Source: Rhizobiaceae bacterium (GTDB taxonomy: Bacteria; Pseudomonadota; Alphaproteobacteria; Rhizobiales; Rhizobiaceae). Taken from it: 10,640 bases of DNA. The stretch lies in the NCBI GenBank assembly GCA_004299545.1, contig SCRB01001041.1, positions 1 through 10,640 of the forward strand. The letters are read 5' to 3'. Position 1 is the stretch's first letter; every line of letters begins with the position of its first letter. Both the position numbers and the translations under genes were made by a program. This document shows, piece after piece, positions 6,184 to 10,640 of this stretch. Below the pieces are notes generated by a model. The model worked only from the letters and a program-made list of their open reading frames with translations, had not been told where the DNA came from and made no database searches.

Positions 6184-7491
6184 ATGACAACCGGGCATCG
6201 GCGAACGGCGACCTTTCTTCTTCCGCACCGTGGCGGCAAGGCGGAACGGAGCGGTGCGGCGCGCTTTCTCCGGGACTGCTTCAAGATCCTCTTCCTTGCA
6301 GCGACGATTGCCTACGTCGGGGGCGCTCGCAGCACTCACGCTGAAAACGCGCCGCCGGCATTTGAACAATGGCATCAGACATATCCAGGAAGACAGGAGC
6401 GGCCGCCTGCCTCGCCGCCGATGCGGATGGTGAAACCACGCCCGGCAAGGCAGGCAGACACGCCTCCGCCGGCTTCGGCGGCCGATAATGTGGAAAAGCG
6501 CCCCGATGCCCGTACGATCATGGTGGTCGGCGATTTCCTTGCTTCGGAACTGGCAGCGGGCCTGACCGACGCTTATGCAAAATCACCGGGCGTGGTGGTC
6601 GCCGACAAGGCAAACGGATCGTCCGGCTTCGTTCGCAACGATTTCTACGATTGGGATGCCAGCATCGGCTCCTTGCTCGATGCCGTGAAACCGTCGGTCG
6701 TCGTTATGATGATCGGATCGAACGATCGCCAGTCGATCACAATGGACGGCAAGAGCGAGGCCGTCCGTTCCGATGAATGGGTGAAGGAATACAGCCAACG
6801 GGTGAAGGCGTTCGCGGCCGCCCTCGAAGCGCGCCGCATCCCACTTATCTGGGTCGGCGTTCCTGCCTTCCGCTCTGCGTCCATGTCGAGCGACATGCTC
6901 GCCTTCAACGGCATCTATCAAAACATTGTCGGTGAGGAAAAAGGCATATTCGTCGATATATGGGACGGCTTTGTCGACAATAACGGCGCTTTCACACTCA
7001 CAGGCCCGGACGTGAACGGGCAGCCGACCCGGCTCAGGCTGGACGACGGCATCAATTTCTCGCGCGCCGGCAAGGCCAAGATCGCTTTCTATGTCGAGAA
7101 GGGCCTCAACCGTCTGCTCGGCGATGCCGTTTCGCCCGACATCGGGTCCCTGCCGCCTGCCGGCGCATCGGAGCCTGAAACCGCGCCCGGCGAGGGACCG
7201 GTGAAACGGACGCGGCCGATCTCGCTCAAGGATCAGGGGATGGATGACGGCGGCGCCCTCGACGGCGCGACCGTGACACCGGTGCTCGGTGGTGAAACCG
7301 CCATGGAAAGGCTGACAGTGGAAGGCATCGCATCCGTCCCACCGCTCGGCAGGGCAGATAATTTCGGTGGCCTCGTGCAACAGCCGGTCCCGTCGGCACC
7401 GAGGGACGATGATGCGATAACCCGCATCATCCTGCAATCGCAACAGCCGCAAGGCGGCGAGGTCAGCGGGGCAGGACAGTCGATCCCATGA
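6184..7491 (+). CDS. DUF459 SGNH-hydrolase-fold protein, catalytic Ser and His not conserved
   Basis: This 435-aa protein has a basic N-terminus of about 30 residues, a hydrophobic segment at 32-47 and a possible signal cleavage after THA (residue 53), then a Pro-rich linker to about 108. The SGNH/DUF459 domain spans roughly 110-315: block [11 protein letters not shown] (114-123), the block II glycine region ANGSSGF, block [11 protein letters not shown] (176-183) and block [11 protein letters not shown] (287-296). In active SGNH enzymes block I is GDS and block V is DxxH; here they are GDF and DxxN, so the serine nucleophile (Phe118) and the histidine (Asn291) are missing while Asp288 remains. 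Residues 319-435 are a Gly/Pro-rich, probably disordered tail. The ATG follows the transglycosylase stop without a gap, suggesting coupled translation and a shared envelope role. The substrate, if any, is unknown. Confidence 0.85.
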   Translation: MTTGHRRTATFLLPHRGGKAERSGAARFLRDCFKILFLAATIAYVGGARSTHAENAPPAFEQWHQTYPGRQERPPASPPMRMVKPRPARQADTPPPASAADNVEKRPDARTIMVVGDFLASELAAGLTDAYAKSPGVVVADKANGSSGFVRNDFYDWDASIGSLLDAVKPSVVVMMIGSNDRQSITMDGKSEAVRSDEWVKEYSQRVKAFAAALEARRIPLIWVGVPAFRSASMSSDMLAFNGIYQNIVGEEKGIFVDIWDGFVDNNGAFTLTGPDVNGQPTRLRLDDGINFSRAGKAKIAFYVEKGLNRLLGDAVSPDIGSLPPAGASEPETAPGEGPVKRTRPISLKDQGMDDGGALDGATVTPVLGGETAMERLTVEGIASVPPLGRADNFGGLVQQPVPSAPRDDDAITRIILQSQQPQGGEVSGAGQSIP

Positions 7492-8917
7492 GGAACTCGT
7501 CAACGGCCCGCGCCGCCTGGCGCCCCTCGCGGATCGCCCAGACCACAAGCGATTGCCCGCGGCGCACATCGCCCGCGGCGAAGAACTTGTCGACGCTGGT
7601 ACGGTAATCACGCTCGTTCGCCACGACGTTGGCGGAGCCGCGTCCATCGACCTTGACGTCGAGCGCCTCGCCCAGTTCCGCCAGGATCCCTTCCCTGAGC
7701 GGCCCGGCAAAGCCGATCGCGATGAAGGCGAGATCGGCGTGGATGAAGAACTCCGTGCCCGCCACCGGCTTGCGCTTCTCATCGACCTCGCAGCATTTCA
7801 CCGCCGTGAGCACGCCGTCCTCGCCGACGAATTCGAGCGTGGCAATCCGGAATTCACGCTCGACGCCCTCGGCCTGCGAAGAAGAAGTCCGCATCTTTGT
7901 CGCCCAATAGGGCCAGACCGTCAGCTTGTCTTCTTTCTCGGGCGGTTGCGGCCGGATGTCGAGCTGCGTTACCCGGACCGCGCCCTGCCGGAATGCCGTA
8001 CCGATACAATCCGACGCCGTATCCCCACCGCCGACGACGACGACGTGCTTGCCGCCGGCAAGAAGCGGGTCGGAAGGCCAGGCGACGGACTGGACGTTCT
8101 CGCCGGCGAGGCGGCGGTTCTGCTGCACCAGGTAGGGCATGGCGTCGTGCACGCCTGCCAGCTCCGTTCCCGGAATGCCGGCAGCACGCGGAGTCTCCGA
8201 CCCGCCGCAATAAAGGACCGCATCATATTCGGCCCGAAGGTCCTCGACCGGCTTGTCGACGCCGACATTGACGCCGCAGAAGAAGGTAACGCCCTCGCCT
8301 TCCATCTGCCGGATACGCCGGTCGATATGGTGCTTCTCGATCTTGAAGTCGGGAATGCCGTAGCGCATCAGCCCGCCGGGCCGGCTCTCGCGTTCATAGA
8401 CATGAACGTCGTGGCCGGCGCGACCGAGTTGCTGAGCGGCGGCCATGCCGGCCGGTCCCGAGCCGATGATCGCGACCCGTTTGCCGCTCGTCACCGCCGC
8501 AGGCTGGGGTTGGAAGTAACCGCGTTCATAAGCCTTGTCGGCGAGCGCCTGCTCGATCGTCTTGATGGCGACCGGGATGTCCTCGAGGTTGAGCGTACAG
8601 GCTTCCTCGCAGGGCGCGGGGCAGATGCGGCCGGTCCAGTCGGGAAAATTGTTGGTGGAATGGAGGTTGCGGATCGCGCCATCCCAGTCGCCATTGTAGA
8701 CGAGGTCGTTCCAGTCGGGGATCTGGTTGTGCACGGGACAACCTGTCGGCCCATGGCAATAGGGAACGCCGCAATCCATGCAGCGGGCAGCCTGTTTCTC
8801 AACCTCCTTGTCCGACATCGGCAGGGTAAACTCCCTGAAATGCCGAATACGGTCGGAAGCCGGCTGATACTTGTGCACCTGCCGGTCGATCTCGAGAAAG
8901 CCTGTTACCTTGCCCAT
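7463..8917 (-). CDS. gltD: Glutamate synthase (NADPH) small (beta) subunit
   Basis: GltD oxidises NADPH and passes electrons through FAD and iron-sulfur clusters to GltB, which makes two glutamates from glutamine and 2-oxoglutarate. The 484-aa length is typical. Residues 46-60 carry [15 protein letters not shown] and residues 99-107 CPAPCEEAC, the Cys-rich region that holds the 4Fe-4S clusters. The FAD-binding [15 protein letters not shown] lies at 148-162, the NADPH-binding [12 protein letters not shown] at 292-303, and the C-terminal FAD contact [12 protein letters not shown] at 444-455. The start gives the usual [13 protein letters not shown] opening, although its ribosome-binding site is weak. 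gltB lies 171 bp upstream on the same strand. The gene's last 29 bp overlap the end of the convergent DUF459 gene. Confidence 0.97.
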   Translation of the reverse strand: MGKVTGFLEIDRQVHKYQPASDRIRHFREFTLPMSDKEVEKQAARCMDCGVPYCHGPTGCPVHNQIPDWNDLVYNGDWDGAIRNLHSTNNFPDWTGRICPAPCEEACTLNLEDIPVAIKTIEQALADKAYERGYFQPQPAAVTSGKRVAIIGSGPAGMAAAQQLGRAGHDVHVYERESRPGGLMRYGIPDFKIEKHHIDRRIRQMEGEGVTFFCGVNVGVDKPVEDLRAEYDAVLYCGGSETPRAAGIPGTELAGVHDAMPYLVQQNRRLAGENVQSVAWPSDPLLAGGKHVVVVGGGDTASDCIGTAFRQGAVRVTQLDIRPQPPEKEDKLTVWPYWATKMRTSSSQAEGVEREFRIATLEFVGEDGVLTAVKCCEVDEKRKPVAGTEFFIHADLAFIAIGFAGPLREGILAELGEALDVKVDGRGSANVVANERDYRTSVDKFFAAGDVRRGQSLVVWAIREGRQAARAVDEFLMGSTVLPR

Positions 8918-9088
8918 GACTCGTTCTTCGATCCTGCATGCGACCCGGAATGTTGTCTCCTGGGGTCACATGGATTTCATCTCAATGCCGCACGGCAACT
9001 TCGCCCGGCGGCTCCGACGCTCAGCGCGCACGCGCCGCCGGTTTGAGGGGGGAGGGCGGGACACCCATGAGGAAGATTGCGATCGGCA
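8918..9088 (-). promoter_or_regulatory. gltB-gltD intergenic spacer with long-loop hairpin
   Basis: The 171 bp between gltB and gltD hold no supportable gene; the longest frame noticed from an ATG on the gltD strand is about 15 codons. The main structure is an inverted repeat with 8-bp perfect arms CCGGCGGC (9005-9012) and GCCGCCGG (9034-9041) around a 21-base loop. On the transcript it is not followed by a U-run, so it is not a classical terminator; it could stabilise an mRNA end or attenuate gltD. A G-rich stretch (plus strand 9047-9060) flanks it. The sequence just before gltD has no strong Shine-Dalgarno. Confidence 0.4.
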
Positions 9089-10640
9089 TCATTCCGCCGC
9101 CACGTTCATGCGCATCCGCTCCATCTCGATCAGCGCACGGCGATATTCGACCGGCATGACCTTGCGGAATTTCGGTCGGTAATCGGTCCAGTTGTCGAGG
9201 ATCGTCCGGGCGCGCGGCGAGCCGGTATAGTGGAGATGATTGGCGATGAGCTGGTAAAGCCGTTCCTCGTCATTGCTCGTCATGTCACCGGAGACGTCTA
9301 CGCGACCCATATGCGCGATGTCGCCGCCATGATGGTGCAGGCGCTCCAGTATATCGTCCTCTTCCGGAACCGGTTCGAGTTCGACCATGGCCATGTTGCA
9401 ACGCGCGGCGAAGTCGCCCTCCTCGTCGAGCACGTAGGCGACGCCGCCAGACATGCCCGCCGCGAAGTTGCGGCCAGTCTTGCCGATGACGACCACGACG
9501 CCGCCCGTCATGTATTCGCAGCCATGGTCGCCGACGCCTTCCACGACGGCGATCGCGCCGGAATTGCGCACCGCGAAGCGCTCGCCGGCCACGCCGCTCA
9601 AATAGCACTCCCCCTCTGTCGCCCCATAAAGCACGGTATTGCCGACGATGATCGAGTTCTCCGGGACGATGCGCGCGTTCTCCGGCGGATGGATGACCAG
9701 ACGGCCGCCCGAAAGCCCCTTGCCGACATAGTCGTTGGCATCGCCGATCAGCTCGAAGGAAATGCCGCGCGCCAGGAAGGCACCGAAAGACTGCCCCGCC
9801 GTGCCGGTCAGTGTCACGGAAATGGTGTCGTCCTTCAGCCCCTTGTGCCGGTAGCGCCTGGCGACTTCGCCCGAAAGCATGGCGCCAGTGGAGCGATCGG
9901 TATTGCGGATAGCTACCGCGATGTTCACCGGCTGTTTGGCCTCCAATGCCGGCTTCGCTTCCTCGATCAGCTTGCGGTCGAGAACGTCGTCGATCGGATG
10001 CTTCTGGGGTTCCGTCCGGTAGGTCGCTTCCTTCGGCGCGTCCGGCTTGTAGAATATCTTCGAGAAATCGAGCCCCTTCGCCTTCCAGTGCGCGATCAAC
10101 TCTTCCTTGGCGAGAAGGTCGGACATGCCGATGATATCCTCAAGCTTGCGGAAGCCCATGGCCGCGAGCAGCAGCCTCACCTCTTCCGCGACGTAGAAGA
10201 AGAAGTTGATGACATGTTCAGGCGTGCCCTTGAAGCGCTTCCTCAGCACCGGATCCTGCGTCGCCACGCCCGTCGGGCAGGTATTGAGATGGCATTTGCG
10301 CATCATCACACAGCCGGCGGCAATCAGCGGCGCGGTCGAGAAACCGAACTCGTCCGCCCCAAGCAGCGCACCGATGATGACGTCGCGGCCCGTCCGCAGA
10401 CCGCCGTCGACCTGCAACGCCACACGCGACCGAAGCCTGTTCAGCACCAGCGTCTGGTGCGTTTCGGCCAGCCCGATCTCCCATGGCGACCCGGCATGCT
10501 TGATCGAGGTGAGCGGCGAAGCGCCGGTGCCCCCGTCATAGCCTGAGATCGTGATATGGTCGGCGCGTGCCTTGGCGACGCCCGCCGCAACCGTCCCGAC
10601 GCCGACCTCGGAGACGAGCTTGACGGAAACGGCACCTGTT
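9089..10640 (-). CDS. gltB: Glutamate synthase (NADPH) large (alpha) subunit, C-terminal third
   Basis: The frame is open from the right window edge to a TGA at 9089-9091, giving the last 516 residues of a protein that is about 1,500 aa in its family. It opens inside the FMN-binding synthase domain with [20 protein letters not shown] and [32 protein letters not shown] has the C-x5-C-x4-C spacing of the 3Fe-4S cluster ligands. The C-terminal Gly-rich beta-helix (GXGXG) domain follows, with [39 protein letters not shown] and ACEYM-like [14 protein letters not shown]. The amidotransferase and central domains lie outside the window. Together with gltD downstream it forms the NADPH-dependent glutamate synthase. 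No frameshift or missing ligand is seen in the visible part. Confidence 0.97.
   Translation of the reverse strand, partial: TGAVSVKLVSEVGVGTVAAGVAKARADHITISGYDGGTGASPLTSIKHAGSPWEIGLAETHQTLVLNRLRSRVALQVDGGLRTGRDVIIGALLGADEFGFSTAPLIAAGCVMMRKCHLNTCPTGVATQDPVLRKRFKGTPEHVINFFFYVAEEVRLLLAAMGFRKLEDIIGMSDLLAKEELIAHWKAKGLDFSKIFYKPDAPKEATYRTEPQKHPIDDVLDRKLIEEAKPALEAKQPVNIAVAIRNTDRSTGAMLSGEVARRYRHKGLKDDTISVTLTGTAGQSFGAFLARGISFELIGDANDYVGKGLSGGRLVIHPPENARIVPENSIIVGNTVLYGATEGECYLSGVAGERFAVRNSGAIAVVEGVGDHGCEYMTGGVVVVIGKTGRNFAAGMSGGVAYVLDEEGDFAARCNMAMVELEPVPEEDDILERLHHHGGDIAHMGRVDVSGDMTSNDEERLYQLIANHLHYTGSPRARTILDNWTDYRPKFRKVMPVEYRRALIEMERMRMNVAAE

Noticed and set aside
4969..6375. 468-codon open frame on the minus strand opposite the transglycosylase gene
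   Set aside because: The plus strand carries a signal peptide, catalytic Glu motif, calcium-loop motif and peptidoglycan-binding domain in order. The minus frame has none and runs across the junction of two real genes.
7553..9046. 497-codon open frame on the plus strand opposite gltD
   Set aside because: It is antisense to gltD, has no recognisable motif, and its composition fits a shadow frame of high-GC coding DNA.
9047..9060. G-rich stretch near the end of gltB as a G-quadruplex
   Set aside because: There are only three separated G-runs (six, three and three), so a standard four-run motif with loops of at least one base is not present.
9041..9088. Roughly 15-codon open frame on the minus strand in the gltB-gltD spacer as a leader peptide
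   Set aside because: It shows no run of regulatory codons and no clear ribosome-binding site; its Pro/Ala/Arg content is simply GC-rich sequence.
9077..10546. 489-codon open frame on the plus strand opposite gltB
   Set aside because: It is antisense to an unmistakable gltB with its iron-sulfur and beta-helix motifs. Its His/Arg/Asp-rich composition is what third-position GC bias produces on the opposite strand, and it shows no domain.

Overview
The window looks like an ordinary chromosomal stretch of an alphaproteobacterium, most likely in or near the Rhizobiaceae. The evidence is high GC with strong third-position bias, a Kdo-pathway arabinose-5-phosphate isomerase, a rhizobial-style GltB/GltD pair, a DUF459 protein directly behind an MltB-type lytic transglycosylase, and an intergenic double palindrome resembling the rhizobial RIME repeats. 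No rRNA, tRNA, transposase, phage gene, integrase or CRISPR array is visible.

Layout: (1) 1-775 (+) holds the end of an SPFH/Band 7 protein followed two bases later by its usual partner, an NfeD-family membrane protein. (2) 776-884 is a repeat made of two palindromes whose last arm supplies the stop codon of the convergent kpsF/kdsD gene (885-1886, -). (3) After a divergent intergenic region (1887-2085) comes a 586-aa putative outer-membrane beta-barrel protein (2086-3846, +). It converges, with a 9-bp gap, on galU/exoN (3856-4761, -). (4) A second divergent region (4762-4959), containing a 13-bp perfect palindrome, precedes a two-gene unit: an MltB-like lytic transglycosylase (4960-6183, +) and, starting on the base after its stop, a DUF459 SGNH-fold protein (6184-7491, +). 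(5) The 3' end of the DUF459 gene overlaps by 29 bp the 3' end of gltD (7463-8917, -). gltD lies 171 bp downstream of gltB, whose C-terminal third runs off the window edge (9089-10640, -).

Functional theme: most of the central genes concern the cell envelope. KpsF makes the precursor of Kdo for lipopolysaccharide. GalU makes UDP-glucose for surface polysaccharides. The barrel protein should sit in the outer membrane. The transglycosylase and its SGNH partner should be exported and act on, or near, peptidoglycan. SPFH/NfeD proteins are membrane-organisation partners. gltBD is nitrogen assimilation and is probably only a neighbour.

I see no clearly new multigene system. The most interesting items are the DUF459 protein, which keeps the SGNH scaffold but lacks both the serine and the histidine of the standard catalytic triad while being tightly coupled to a peptidoglycan-cleaving enzyme; the repeat-derived end of kpsF; and several candidate regulatory palindromes and CtrA-like boxes in the two divergent intergenic regions.
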